Shown here in pieces: positions 10,194 through 18,339 of a DNA stretch of 64,000 nucleotides (positions within the stretch are counted from its first letter, which is position 1; each line of letters starts with the position of its first letter). The translations under genes were made by a program, and so were the position numbers. The notes beneath the pieces are model-generated. The model was not told where the DNA came from. It made no database searches and worked only from the letters and a program-made list of their open reading frames with translations. The stretch is from NCBI GenBank assembly GCA_012513515.1, contig JAAZCA010000005.1, forward strand, positions 1 through 64,000. Direction: 5' to 3'. The DNA comes from Myxococcales bacterium. Its GTDB lineage: Bacteria > UBA10199 > 2-02-FULL-44-16 > JAAZCA01.

Positions 10194-11768
10194 ATGGCTG
10201 AAAGATTTTTCCCCGAAATAAAAATCAAGGATCCAAGGGAAGAGTTATCCCTTTCAGATTCCTTTGGGATAGGGGCCGAACTCAAGGTCGGCTATAATTT
10301 TTCCACTCCGATATCCGAAGGAAGCGGTTTGAGAATAGGTGCGGCGCTCGATTTTGAATTCGCCGACACATTCGACCGTTCAAATCTCATCGAGCTCCAG
10401 TTCATGCAATCATATTCCAAAGGCAACTCCTCAGCCGCGAAGAGTTCACACTGGGGGCTTCAATTCGGCGGCGGTTCCAAAGGAGCGATCGGGCGCATAT
10501 TTGGAGATTCAGGACAACTCGCATTCTCGCTGAAGAATGAGTCGCTCTCGCTCATCGGCCTTGGCCACTCCGACATCAATGCCGCGATGATCGGCGAAGA
10601 AAGCACGAAATACACGATGGACATAGGAACCGAGGTCGGGCTCACATCCGAAATCAACCTCGGCGGAAGATGGCGAATGAACCTAGGACTCAGCGGCTAC
10701 TACGGAATAATCTTCGGGGGCCACACTTCTGAATACAACCGACTTTCGTTGAACACGATGTTCAACATGGGCTTCGACCACGGACCACATTCCCTGAAAA
10801 CGAAGGGAAATTTTGAAACCAATCTCAGCATAGGCGAGGAACTTCTCGGCTTCTATTCACTCGCACAGGGGATGGTCTTCCGCTACGCGATGAACAACAC
10901 CCTTTCCGACGGACAGCAGCGCCTTGCGGAATACGGGCTGATCGGAGAGGAAGGATCGTCTCAAGGCCCCCTTGCCACGGTCCCCTACTTCATGATGGCG
11001 GCATCGCTCCTCGGAGGTTTTTCCGATCCGGTCGCGGATCACCTTCGTTCCAAGGCCTTCTGGGGCTACTTCACGGGATATCTACTCAGAGGAGGAGGAT
11101 CATTATTTCTCTACGGCGACGCCTCTGCCAGCGGCGGAATCGGAGACTTTCTGACCGCGGCAAGGATGGGGGCATATGCGGCGGCGGGGATAAGCAGCGT
11201 CGAGTCGCGACGTTCACTAACGCAGGATCAGATTCTCTTTCGCGAAGAGATAGTCGATCTCGCCGCATTCGGCCTGAATTTTCTTCTGGCCGGAGTCGGA
11301 GAGGGAGTCAGCTATTCACCTTTGACCTCCGCAGGCGCGGGCTCGAACATTTCACTCGTGATATCGCCCGGCAGGGTTTCGAAAGTGGTAAGGAGTCGCA
11401 GCATCTCAGCCGGATATGCGGTCAAAGACAAGAGGGCTGCGCTTGTCCTTCACAACGATTTCAGGTCATTACCCCTCTTCACATCGCTCGCAGTAATGCT
11501 CGGCGGCACGGACAAAAGCCAGGAGATCCACACATCGATGGGTCCGCAGTACAGGCACAAGTACTTCAGGGTTTACGGCGGCCTCGATACGGTGATCCGC
11601 TTCGGCAAAGATGCCGGAGCACGCGTCGGCGTCGCGGGCGGCGGGGACGTGATAATTCCACTCTGGAAAAATAGGGAAGACTCCCCCGGCATCAGCTTCG
11701 GGCCTAAAGCGTTTAGCGACTTCACCGGAAATTGGGATCTGCTGATAACCGGAGGAACGACCTTCTAG
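10194..11768 (+). CDS. beta-rich, outer-membrane-like protein of unknown function
   Basis: 524 aa with long alternating polar/hydrophobic, Gly-rich segments and a C-terminal Phe, features common in outer-membrane beta barrels. No signal peptide is visible from this ATG, and only 43 nt separate it from the preceding lipoprotein gene. Either the protein uses another route, the start is mis-set, or it is not a classical barrel. A GGAAGG ribosome-binding site lies about 6 nt upstream, which supports this start. No family is recognised. Co-transcription with the 1257-aa lipoprotein gene is likely. Confidence 0.65.
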   Translation: MAERFFPEIKIKDPREELSLSDSFGIGAELKVGYNFSTPISEGSGLRIGAALDFEFADTFDRSNLIELQFMQSYSKGNSSAAKSSHWGLQFGGGSKGAIGRIFGDSGQLAFSLKNESLSLIGLGHSDINAAMIGEESTKYTMDIGTEVGLTSEINLGGRWRMNLGLSGYYGIIFGGHTSEYNRLSLNTMFNMGFDHGPHSLKTKGNFETNLSIGEELLGFYSLAQGMVFRYAMNNTLSDGQQRLAEYGLIGEEGSSQGPLATVPYFMMAASLLGGFSDPVADHLRSKAFWGYFTGYLLRGGGSLFLYGDASASGGIGDFLTAARMGAYAAAGISSVESRRSLTQDQILFREEIVDLAAFGLNFLLAGVGEGVSYSPLTSAGAGSNISLVISPGRVSKVVRSRSISAGYAVKDKRAALVLHNDFRSLPLFTSLAVMLGGTDKSQEIHTSMGPQYRHKYFRVYGGLDTVIRFGKDAGARVGVAGGGDVIIPLWKNREDSPGISFGPKAFSDFTGNWDLLITGGTTF

Positions 11769-11803
11769 AAAATTCTCGACAAATCTAAAACTATAAGACG
11801 CGC

Positions 11804-12337
11804 TCACTCCCTATAGAGGCCATGGGTTATTATGTACATCGCCACCGCCTTTTCCAGATCCTCATGAAAGCGCCTGCCGCTGCGGATTTTTTCGCGCACA
11901 TCGGTGGAACTTATATTCGGTATCCTCGATTCGCTGCCGCGCGGAATCTCGATTATTTCAACCTCTCCCCTGATGCGTTCGAACTGATGCCACTTTGAGA
12001 TATCCCCCCTGATATCGCTGCCAGCAACCAGAAGGAATCTGCTGTCGGGATCCCTTTTTTTCAGCCGTTCGATCGTCCGAAGGGTTATGCTGACCCCTCC
12101 CATTTCACGCTCTATGTCGCTGACCCTGATAGGAAAGGGAAGAGGTGAAAGGGCCAGATGGAGCATCGCCAGCCTGTGCTCGAATTTTTCGAGCGATTTG
12201 GAAAAAGGATGGATAAAGCACGGGACGACTATCACCTCGTCAGCCAGCCCCCTGTCAAAAATCCACCTGCATATTTCGGTATGGCCGCGATGAGGCGGAT
12301 TGAACGAACCCCCAAAAATTGCGACTCTGTTCCTCAC
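11804..12337 (-). CDS. nadD: nicotinate-nucleotide adenylyltransferase
   Basis: About 178 aa. It transfers AMP from ATP to nicotinate mononucleotide to give deamido-NAD in the cytoplasm, the adenylylation step of NAD synthesis. The nucleotidyltransferase signature GGSFNPPHRGH lies at the N-terminus and ISSTDVREKIRSG near the C-terminus. The frame stays open upstream to an ATG at 12412 (202 aa). The GTG at 12337 starts 6 residues before the conserved motif as in homologues, with GAAAGG upstream, so I prefer it. The gene is divergent from nadK, so both NAD-metabolism genes share one intergenic region. Confidence 0.9.
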   Translation of the reverse strand: MRNRVAIFGGSFNPPHRGHTEICRWIFDRGLADEVIVVPCFIHPFSKSLEKFEHRLAMLHLALSPLPFPIRVSDIEREMGGVSITLRTIERLKKRDPDSRFLLVAGSDIRGDISKWHQFERIRGEVEIIEIPRGSESRIPNISSTDVREKIRSGRRFHEDLEKAVAMYIITHGLYRE

Positions 12338-12432
12338 TCCTCCCCTTTCTGAAGCCCCACGCCTGTGCAAAGCGTCGGACAAAGAAGAGGGCTTGCTAAG
12401 CGCCCTCCGCACAATTAATATACGCCGCCGAT

Positions 12433-13251
12433 ATGAAACTCAACCGCGTAATTATAGTTTTCAAAAACCCCGGGCGGGTCGAACGTGAGAACACGCGTTT
12501 CGAGGGAAGCCCGGATTTCCCCGTAGAACATAAAAAAACCATCGATGCGGTCCGCAGGGCCGTTGAAGAGATGGGGCTTGCCTGCGATCTGATCGAAAGA
12601 GAGTGCATGCACGCAGGCCTCCCTGCCGACCTCATCGCCACCGTCGGAGGGGACGGGACATTTCTTATAGCATCGCAGTTCGCAGGCGAAATACCCATGC
12701 TCGGCATAAATTCGATGCCCGGATATTCGATAGGTTTTTTCTGCCGCGCCGACATCGACAACGTACATGACGTCCTCAAGGAAATAGCCTCCGGAAAGCT
12801 CGCACCAAAAAAACTGCAGCGGATCGAGGCATCGATAGACGGAGTCCCGGTAAAAAACCTCGCGCTCAACGACATACTCTTCGCGAGAAATTCTCCCGCA
12901 GAGATGTCTCGTTACGTGATAAAAGTCGGTGGAGAATCGGAGCATCAAAGAAGTTCCGGAATCTGGATATCGACGGGGGCTGGATCGAGCGCGGCCATAC
13001 TCGCAGCAGGTGGCGTTCAACTCGATGCAGAATCTCATGAGCTCCAGTACCGCGTGAGAGAGCCGTATGCGGCTCAGATGAAAGATTATAAACTCTTGGG
13101 CGGACTGATAAATCAGGATGAACCTTTTGAAATAACCCCGCTGAGGGATGCCTACATATTCGTCGATGGCTCCTGCATAGTGCATCCCGTAAGGAAGGGG
13201 CAAGTCCTTTCCGCAAGGAGATCCAAATCACCGATAAAAGTATTTTTGTAA
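12433..13251 (+). CDS. nadK: NAD kinase
   Basis: 272 aa, normal for the family. It phosphorylates NAD to NADP in the cytoplasm. The catalytic GGDGT motif is at about residue 72 (in TVGGDGTFLIA), the conserved NDI/LAR region is at about 150, and STGAGSSAAILAAGG near residue 180 is the Gly-rich nucleotide-binding loop. It is divergent from nadD. The stop codon is followed within about 15 nt by a dispersed repeat island. Confidence 0.95.
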   Translation: MKLNRVIIVFKNPGRVERENTRFEGSPDFPVEHKKTIDAVRRAVEEMGLACDLIERECMHAGLPADLIATVGGDGTFLIASQFAGEIPMLGINSMPGYSIGFFCRADIDNVHDVLKEIASGKLAPKKLQRIEASIDGVPVKNLALNDILFARNSPAEMSRYVIKVGGESEHQRSSGIWISTGAGSSAAILAAGGVQLDAESHELQYRVREPYAAQMKDYKLLGGLINQDEPFEITPLRDAYIFVDGSCIVHPVRKGQVLSARRSKSPIKVFL

Positions 13252-13267
13252 TCCAGAGTTCTTCTTC

Positions 13268-13394
13268 TCCAGTCACGAGTCACGGTTGTTGCGGGATCCC
13301 CGATTAAAGCACTCGGGGATGACGATCTTCTCATCATTCGGGGATGACAACCTTCTCGTCACTCGGGGATGACGACCTTTACCAGTTACGGCTT
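13268..13394. repeat. dispersed repeat island 2 (module B, three tandem hairpin units)
   Basis: It begins with CCAGTCACGAGTCACGG just after the nadK stop. ATCCCCGATTAAAGCACTCGGGGAT follows as a hairpin, then two further TTCTCGTCACTCGGGGATGAC-like units at about 27-bp spacing. It ends with CCAGTTACGG directly at the stop of the convergent thiolase gene. Confidence 0.85.
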
Positions 13395-14573
13395 TCAAGG
13401 CATCTCGACAATCATCGCCGTCGCCTCGCCTCCTCCGTTGCAGATGGCAGCAAGCCCGCGTTTTTTACCTGACTTGCGCAGGGCGTGAATCAGCGTAACC
13501 ATTATCCGCGCGCCTGATGCGCCTATCGGGTGACCCAGTGCCACCGCTCCGCCATTCACGTTCACCAGGGCTGGATCGAGCGAAAATTCCTTTATCGCAG
13601 CCATGACAACCGCGGAAAAGGCCTCGTTGATCTCGAAAAGGTCGATATCGGAAATGGAAAGATTTGCCTTTTTCAGCACCGCCTTGATCGCTCCGACCGG
13701 TGCGGTTGTAAACCACTCCGGAGCCTGCGAAAAACTGGCATGAGCGATTATCGAAACCATGGGTTTCAGCCCCAGCTTCTTCGCCCTCTCTTCGCTCATC
13801 ACCAGAACCGATGCGGCACCGTCAGATATCGAACTCGCGTTTGCCGGAGTGATCGTACCGTCTTTCTTAAACGGGGCCTTGAGGGTTGGAAGCTTCTCGA
13901 AGTTGACACGCGAAGGTTCCTCGTCGGTATCGCAGATCACGGGGTTCCCTTTCCGCTGGGGAACTTCCACTGGAGCTATTTCCTCCTTGAATAAGCCATC
14001 CGCAATCGCCCTCTGCGCTCTGTTATAGCTCTCTATCGCATAGGCGTCCTGCATCTCGCGAGTGAATGAATATTTTTCGGCACAAAGTTCCGCGCAGGTT
14101 CCCATGTGCGTATCGCTATAGATATCCCACAGCCCATCGAAGATCATCCCGTCCACGAGTTTGCTGTCGCCCATCCGCAAACCTCCGCGAGCATTCGGCA
14201 GATAGTAGGGAGGATTGCTCATCGATTCCATTCCGCCTGCGACGACTATCTCGGCATCTCCTGCGCGAATGGTCTTATCCGCCAGCATTATGCTGACGAG
14301 TCCGGAGCTGCAGACCTTGTTGACCGTGAGAACCCCGACCGAATCGGGAAGATCGGCGGCAAGCGAGGCCTGCCTCGCTGGCGACTGCCCCAATCCGGCG
14401 GGAAGCACGCAGCCCATTATCACACCATCTATAGATGAAGGATCGACCTTTGACCTGTCGCAAACCGATCTTATGGTGACAGCTCCGATATCAGGAGCGC
14501 GAAGCTGAGAAAGCGCGCCCTGAAAACTTCCGATCGGAGTTCTTGCCGCTGAAACGATAACCGTGCGTGTCAT
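13395..14573 (-). CDS. acetyl-CoA C-acetyltransferase (thiolase)
   Basis: 392 aa, full length. Thiolases condense two acetyl-CoA to acetoacetyl-CoA or cleave 3-ketoacyl-CoA. The acyl-accepting Cys lies in NKVCSSGLVSIMLA at about residue 88. The GHPIGASGARI histidine motif is at about 348 and the second catalytic Cys is in CNGGGEATAM at about 378. No other beta-oxidation or polyhydroxybutyrate gene is adjacent, so the biosynthetic or degradative direction cannot be decided. Its stop codon abuts a repeat island. Confidence 0.93.
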   Translation of the reverse strand: MTRTVIVSAARTPIGSFQGALSQLRAPDIGAVTIRSVCDRSKVDPSSIDGVIMGCVLPAGLGQSPARQASLAADLPDSVGVLTVNKVCSSGLVSIMLADKTIRAGDAEIVVAGGMESMSNPPYYLPNARGGLRMGDSKLVDGMIFDGLWDIYSDTHMGTCAELCAEKYSFTREMQDAYAIESYNRAQRAIADGLFKEEIAPVEVPQRKGNPVICDTDEEPSRVNFEKLPTLKAPFKKDGTITPANASSISDGAASVLVMSEERAKKLGLKPMVSIIAHASFSQAPEWFTTAPVGAIKAVLKKANLSISDIDLFEINEAFSAVVMAAIKEFSLDPALVNVNGGAVALGHPIGASGARIMVTLIHALRKSGKKRGLAAICNGGGEATAMIVEMP

Positions 14574-14607
14574 AATCTCCTCCCATTTGAATTTTTAAAA
14601 ATCCTCC

Positions 14608-15567
14608 TTACTGCGAATCAAACCCTTTTGGATCATACGGGAACTGCTCGGCAATCGATTCGAAGGCCTTCTTCGCCTCGGCGGAGAGCTTCTTCGGAGG
14701 CACTACCTTCACGATCACGTACTGATCTCCGCGCTTGCCTCGCTTTCCCAGAACCGGAGCCCCTTTGCCGGAAAGGCGGAATTTCTGTCCGCCGGCCGTC
14801 CCAACCGGGATCTTCATTTTCGCACTGCCTCCGGTTGTCGGCACCTCGACACTTGCTCCCAGGACCGCATCGTAGATCGTCACGGGAATCTCGGTATAGA
14901 TATCGGCCCCCTCCCGCCAGAAGAGCGGATGCGGCGTCACATGAATCCGTAAATAGAGATCGCCATCCTTCCCACCGCCAAAACCGGGCTGGCCCTTGCC
15001 GCTTATCCTGACCTTCGAGCCGTTGTCCACACCGGCCGGAATTTTTACGGTGAGATTTTCGGTCCTATCCCCTCGCCTGATCGATATTCTGCGCTCGGTT
15101 CCTTCTATGGCATCATCAAATGATACCTCCACATCCGCGAAGGTATCCTGCCCGTTTACCGTGGGCTGATAGGAAGACCTGCGCGCATCGCCGGGGGAGT
15201 ACGTCTTTCTTCTAACCCCTCCCATGTTGAAGAGGTCGCCGAGGATATCTCCGAGGTCTCCAATATCTCCGAAGTTTATCTGGGAAGGATCGAAACCCTG
15301 CCCGCCCCCCGTGCTCTGCCATCTGAATCCGCTGAAATCCTGCCCGGCGCCATCGAATGCACTGCCGAACATATCGTATTTCTTGCGCTGCTCGGGATCG
15401 GAGAGGACGTTGTACGCCTCTGATATCTCTTTGAAACGTTCCTCAGCCCCCTTCTCCCCCTTGTTGACGTCGGGATGATACTGCTTCGCGAGCCTGCGAT
15501 AGGCCTTTTTTATTTCATCGACGCTCGCCCCGCGGGGGACGCCCAGAACCTGATAATAATCTTTCAT
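14608..15567 (-). CDS. cbpA: J-domain co-chaperone, CbpA/DnaJ type without zinc finger
   Basis: 319 aa. The J domain occupies residues 1-70 with HPD at 31-33, the motif that stimulates DnaK ATPase. A Gly/Phe-rich linker (about 75-135) follows, then two C-terminal beta domains for client binding. The Cys-rich zinc finger of classical DnaJ is absent, which places it in the CbpA/type II group. A C-terminal PYDPKGFDS tail replaces the usual dimerisation end. It lies between the thiolase gene and dcd, with no dnaK nearby. Confidence 0.92.
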   Translation of the reverse strand: MKDYYQVLGVPRGASVDEIKKAYRRLAKQYHPDVNKGEKGAEERFKEISEAYNVLSDPEQRKKYDMFGSAFDGAGQDFSGFRWQSTGGGQGFDPSQINFGDIGDLGDILGDLFNMGGVRRKTYSPGDARRSSYQPTVNGQDTFADVEVSFDDAIEGTERRISIRRGDRTENLTVKIPAGVDNGSKVRISGKGQPGFGGGKDGDLYLRIHVTPHPLFWREGADIYTEIPVTIYDAVLGASVEVPTTGGSAKMKIPVGTAGGQKFRLSGKGAPVLGKRGKRGDQYVIVKVVPPKKLSAEAKKAFESIAEQFPYDPKGFDSQ

Positions 15568-15576
15568 CCAAGCACC

Positions 15577-16134
15577 TCAGCCGTTCCCCTTAGCTAAAGT
15601 TATATTTTTCTGCGCCTGATATTTCCCCTTTTTGTCCGCGTAGGAGAGGGCGCACGCCTGATCGGACTGCAAAAAAAGAATCTGACCCATCCCCTCACCA
15701 GCATAAATTCTGGCGGGAAGAGGAGTCCTGTTAGAAATAGCTATCGTGGCGTGCCCTTCCCATTCCGGCTCGAAGGGTGTCACGTGGATATCGACGCCGC
15801 AGCGGGCATAGGTGGACTTGCCGAAGCAGATGGTGACCACGTCGCGCGGGATTCGGAAATATTCTATCGTCTTGGCGAGAACGTAGCTGCCCGGGGGAAT
15901 GTCGCAAAATTCGCCTTCGTAATCGCGAAAATTCCCCGACGAATCGGCCTTCGGGTCCATAACAGCGTTCTGTCGCGGCTCAAAAATCTTGAATGTTGGG
16001 CCGATCCTGAAGTCGTAGCCGTAGGAAGAAAGCCCGTAGGATATCCCCTCCCTCACCTGTTTTTCCTCGAAGGGCTCTATCATCCCATTTTCCGTCGCCA
16101 TGCGCTTTATCCAGCTGTCGGACTTCACCGCCAT
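15577..16134 (-). CDS. dcd: dCTP deaminase
   Basis: About 185 aa. It deaminates dCTP to dUTP for thymidylate synthesis; some family members also hydrolyse dUTP. The conserved [13 protein letters not shown] block and the [10 protein letters not shown]...[17 protein letters not shown] core are present. The frame is open to 16215, but the ATG at 16134 has an AAGGAG site 6 nt upstream and matches the family N-terminus, so the longer version is rejected. It is divergent from mtgA. Confidence 0.93.
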   Translation of the reverse strand: MAVKSDSWIKRMATENGMIEPFEEKQVREGISYGLSSYGYDFRIGPTFKIFEPRQNAVMDPKADSSGNFRDYEGEFCDIPPGSYVLAKTIEYFRIPRDVVTICFGKSTYARCGVDIHVTPFEPEWEGHATIAISNRTPLPARIYAGEGMGQILFLQSDQACALSYADKKGKYQAQKNITLAKGNG

Positions 16135-16237
16135 AAAAACTCCTTGTTTGTTTCTAAAATGTGGATATTGAAGCGCCTTATATACGCACCTTATCGGAAT
16201 GACAAGCTTTACCATCCGTTATCACGAGGGGCGGGGA

Positions 16238-16253
16238 TGCCGGATATCCGGCA
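16238..16253. promoter_or_regulatory. 16-bp perfect palindrome between dcd and mtgA
   Basis: TGCCGGATATCCGGCA is an exact palindrome in the 139-bp divergent gap, 21 nt before the mtgA start. It could be an operator or a hairpin; no regulator is assigned. Confidence 0.3.
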
Positions 16254-16273
16254 CGCCGGGGGCGGAATAAGAG

Positions 16274-16948
16274 ATGCAAAACTGTAACCAGTCGCTTTCA
16301 AGGAATCGAATTATACTCCCGACCGCCCTCATCTGCACTTTCATATATATATGTACGATCACCATGGCGATCTCAACCCCCGATGTAACTCCCCTCCTCT
16401 GGCGTATCCCGTGGAGGACCTCCTTCATGTGGAAGAGTGAAAAGAAACCCCTGAGAAATTACGTTCCTATAAGTGAGATATCCCCTCACCTTCGCACCGC
16501 CGTCATCCTGGCCGAGGATGACCGCTTCGAGGAACATGAGGGGGTTGACTGGAAGGCGATAAAAAAAGCAGCGGAGATAAACATGCAGCGCGGGAAGTTC
16601 AGCCGCGGCGGCTCTACGATCACGATGCAGTTGGCAAAAAATCTCTACTTGAGCCCCGACAAGAACCTCTTTCGCAAGCTCAAGGAAATACTGATAACCT
16701 TCAAACTGGAAAACACGCTATCCAAGGAAAGAATTCTCGAGATATATCTCAACGTCGCCGAATGGGGGAACGGAATATTCGGTGCGGAGGCAGCGGCAAA
16801 TCACTATTTTGGAAAGAAAGCCAAACATCTTTCCAGGCATGAAGCGGCATTTCTCGCGGCGATTCTGCCACGTCCAAAATTCTACGACCGAAATCGCGGC
16901 GGCCCCTACCTGCAACGCAGGATCTCATCGATAGAGGGACGGCTGTAA
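16274..16948 (+). CDS. mtgA: monofunctional peptidoglycan glycosyltransferase
   Basis: 224 aa. It polymerises lipid II glycan strands at the outer face of the inner membrane. An N-terminal membrane anchor lies at residues 13-33. The GT51 domain follows with the catalytic Glu of AEDDRFEEHEG at E81, then the RGGSTITMQLAKNL and EIYLNVAEWGNGIFGAEAAA motifs. There is no transpeptidase domain. The stop is followed within 6 nt by a repeat island. Confidence 0.95.
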   Translation: MQNCNQSLSRNRIILPTALICTFIYICTITMAISTPDVTPLLWRIPWRTSFMWKSEKKPLRNYVPISEISPHLRTAVILAEDDRFEEHEGVDWKAIKKAAEINMQRGKFSRGGSTITMQLAKNLYLSPDKNLFRKLKEILITFKLENTLSKERILEIYLNVAEWGNGIFGAEAAANHYFGKKAKHLSRHEAAFLAAILPRPKFYDRNRGGPYLQRRISSIEGRL

Positions 16949-17200
16949 CACCCGTGACTGGTGACTCGCAACTGGTTAACGGTCGGAACCCCGCGTTAGC
17001 GGCGGCTTACAGCATGCGGGAATGACATTCATTGTGTCATCCCCGAGTGACGAAAAGGTTGTCATCCCCGAGTGCTTTAATCGGGGATCCAGCAACGACC
17101 GTGACTGGTAACTCACTTCTAGATTCTAGCTTCTTGATGTTTTGGTCGATGGTCAATCGTCCATGGTCGAAGTTATTGTTACAGCTAACTTCTCAGAGGT
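16949..17200. repeat. dispersed repeat island 3 (inverted C, B, A modules plus module E)
   Basis: This gene-free stretch holds CGTGACTGGTGACTCG right after mtgA, an inverted module C (GCGTTAGCGGCGGCTTACAGCATGCGGGAATGAC in part), inverted module B (TCATCCCCGAGTGCTTTAATCGGGGAT in part), inverted module A at 17112-17143, and module E (GGTCGATGGTCA...TCCATGGTCGAAGTTATT) at about 17140-17190. Module E recurs inverted at about 51670-51730. Confidence 0.85.
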
Positions 17201-17205
17201 TCCTT

Positions 17206-17242
17206 AAAAAAAGCCATTTCAGATTGTCTCCGAAATGGCTTC
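17206..17242 (-). terminator. rho-independent terminator of tRNA-Glu
   Basis: Read on the minus strand: GCCATTTC stem, 11-nt loop, GAAATGGC, then seven T. It lies 11 nt past the CCA end of tRNA-Glu. Confidence 0.8.
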
Positions 17243-17252
17243 TTCTTCTACT

Positions 17253-17328
17253 TGGCGTCCCCACGGGGATTCGAACCCCGGTCGCCGCCGTGAAAGGGCG
17301 GTATCCTAGGCCTCTAGATGATGGGGAC
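17253..17328 (-). tRNA. tRNA-Glu (anticodon TTC)
   Basis: 76 nt including an encoded CCA end. The acceptor stem GTCCCC pairs with GGGGAC, the anticodon arm is CCGCCCTTTCACGGCGG with TTC in the loop, and the T arm contains GGTTCGAATCC. It is followed by a terminator. Confidence 0.96.
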
Positions 17329-17342
17329 GTTTAATACAGCCG

Positions 17343-17369
17343 ATAGTGCTTAGTGAGTAGTGTTTAGTT
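17343..17369. repeat. left inverted repeat of an IVS-like element
   Basis: ATAGTGCTTAGTG, five extra bases, then AGTGTTTAGTT. It matches the complement of the right arm at 17741-17760 apart from the small insertion, so the whole segment could fold into a long stem around the four-helix-bundle pseudogene. Confidence 0.75.
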
Positions 17370-17727
17370 ACCGTTTATTCCCTATTGAATGCTTCAAACC
17401 TTTGAGCATTTTAATTACTCCTAAGTTCGCATATCGTAATTTTTCTAATTTATCAACCGCGGTGCCCAAATTCTGCAATGTAGCGATCCAGTGATCCAAT
17501 TCTATTGCAGATCTTATGGATATATTCCAATATCTGATGAATTCCTTTCCTTCGTAGCTGTCCTAGCCTTACGCAACATTCGCGCCTACGGATGATATCG
17601 CACTAAATAATTGTTTGACGATATGCTGGATTGGATAGCTATTCGGTAATTTTTCAAAGAGCGATAGAGATTCTTTTATGCACTCCTGATTCACCTGCCA
17701 AACCTTCAATTCTTTATACGTACCCAA
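17368..17727 (-). pseudogene. four-helix-bundle protein (23S rRNA intervening-sequence protein family), inactivated
   Basis: One continuous 120-codon frame can be read, from a TTG with GGAGG 7 nt upstream to TAA. It encodes a recognisable four-helix-bundle/IVP-type protein: GTYKELKVWQ start, FEKLPNSYPI, AISSVGANVA, then GKEFIRYWNISIRSAIELDHW. Two in-frame stops interrupt it, TAA directly after GANVA and TAG two codons later, where the family normally has an EG(Y/F)G-like stretch. The frame is intact on both sides, so the gene decayed by point mutation. It lies between two tRNA genes and inside inverted repeats, as in the intervening sequences inserted into 23S rRNA of some bacteria. Confidence 0.8.
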
Positions 17728-17740
17728 TCCGGGTCCTCCC

Positions 17741-17760
17741 AACTAAACACTAAGCACTAT
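17741..17760. repeat. right inverted repeat of an IVS-like element
   Basis: AACTAAACACTAAGCACTAT, the reverse complement of the left arm at 17343-17369 after removal of a 7-nt difference. Together the arms bound a 418-bp element. Confidence 0.75.
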
Positions 17761-17775
17761 CAACTGCCCTTACTG

Positions 17776-17848
17776 TGAGCCGCCCGAGGCTCGAACTCGG
17801 GACCACATCCTTAAAAGGGATGTGCTCTACCAACTGAGCTAGCGGCCC
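17776..17848 (-). tRNA. tRNA-Lys (anticodon TTT)
   Basis: 73 nt with no encoded CCA. The acceptor GGGCCGC pairs with GCGGCTC (one G-T pair), the D arm is CTCAGTTGGTAGAG, the anticodon stem CATCC/GGATG encloses CTTTTAA, and the T arm contains GAGTTCGAGCCTC. The tRNA-Glu next to it does encode CCA. Confidence 0.95.
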
Positions 17849-17905
17849 AAAAACCCTTATCAAATAGCGAGGCTGCAACAAAAAGAGCCTTCAAAAAGTC
17901 GGCGG

Positions 17906-17934
17906 AACCTAGCAGATGACAGTTGTCGTGTCAA
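17906..17934 (-). promoter_or_regulatory. sigma70-type promoter of tRNA-Lys
   Basis: On the minus strand: TTGACA (17929-17934), 17-nt spacer, TAGGTT (17906-17911), about 50 nt before the mature tRNA 5' end. Confidence 0.6.
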
Positions 17935-17998
17935 TTGCCCTAAGCCCCTTTAAACTCATTTTTTGCTCTTAAAGGAGGGCTTTCAACCTCTTTTTGAT

Positions 17999-18026
17999 TT
18001 GACAATCGTCAGCCGATACTTAAAAC
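17999..18026 (+). promoter_or_regulatory. promoter candidate of the histone gene
   Basis: TTGACA at 17999-18004, 16-nt spacer, TAAAAC at 18021-18026. The ATG is 37 nt downstream, with AGGAGG before it. Confidence 0.5.
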
Positions 18027-18062
18027 TTCGCCGAAATTTTTTAAACATAAAAAGGAGGGGGT

Positions 18063-18242
18063 ATGGCGAAGGAAACATTGGTAGTAGTTTCGAAGGTTAA
18101 GGATTTCGTGAAGGAACAGGGTCTGCAGACCTCGGAAACAGCGGTGGACGCTATTTCTGACGCGGTCCGCGAGCTTCTTACGAAGGCCATCGAAAGGGCG
18201 AAGGCCAACGGCCGTCAGACGATAAAGGACCGCGATATCTAG
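18063..18242 (+). CDS. small bacterial histone-fold protein
   Basis: 59 aa, starting MAKETLVVVSKVKDF and ending GRQTIKDRDI. The pattern is helix 1 (about 8-18), loop, a long amphipathic helix 2 (about 24-47, AVDAISDAVRELLTKAIERA), then the loop-2 signature R-x-T-I-x-x-x-D-I that matches the GRKTI(K)xxDI end of archaeal histones. Helix 3 is cut short, as in Bdellovibrio Bd0055-type histones. A strong AGGAGG site lies 5-9 nt upstream, with its own promoter candidate and a strong terminator, so it is a monocistronic and probably highly expressed chromatin protein. Identification is by motif recall; the DNA-coating role is inferred from the family. Confidence 0.85.
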   Translation: MAKETLVVVSKVKDFVKEQGLQTSETAVDAISDAVRELLTKAIERAKANGRQTIKDRDI

Positions 18243-18265
18243 TTTTTGAAATGGCGAACTGCCGG

Positions 18266-18297
18266 AAAGGCCTCGCATCATGCGAGGCCTTTTTTTT
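18266..18297 (+). terminator. rho-independent terminator of the histone gene
   Basis: AAGGCCTCGCA stem, 3-nt loop, TGCGAGGCCTT, then a T run. It lies 24 nt after the stop codon. Confidence 0.9.
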
Positions 18298-18339
18298 AGG
18301 GAGGCCTCCGATATTTGACCAAGGATAAAAATTCGAAAG

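Noticed and set aside
12415-13203. 262-codon open frame on the minus strand
   Set aside because: Antisense to nadK, which carries the GGDGT motif.
13268-13394. CRISPR-like regularly spaced repeats
   Set aside because: The CGGGGATGAC units repeat at about 27 bp but the spacers are nearly identical, there are only three units, and no cas gene is present. They belong to the dispersed repeat family.
16135-16215. Longer start for dcd
   Set aside because: The 27 extra codons lack a ribosome-binding site, while the internal ATG at 16134 has AAGGAG and matches the family N-terminus.
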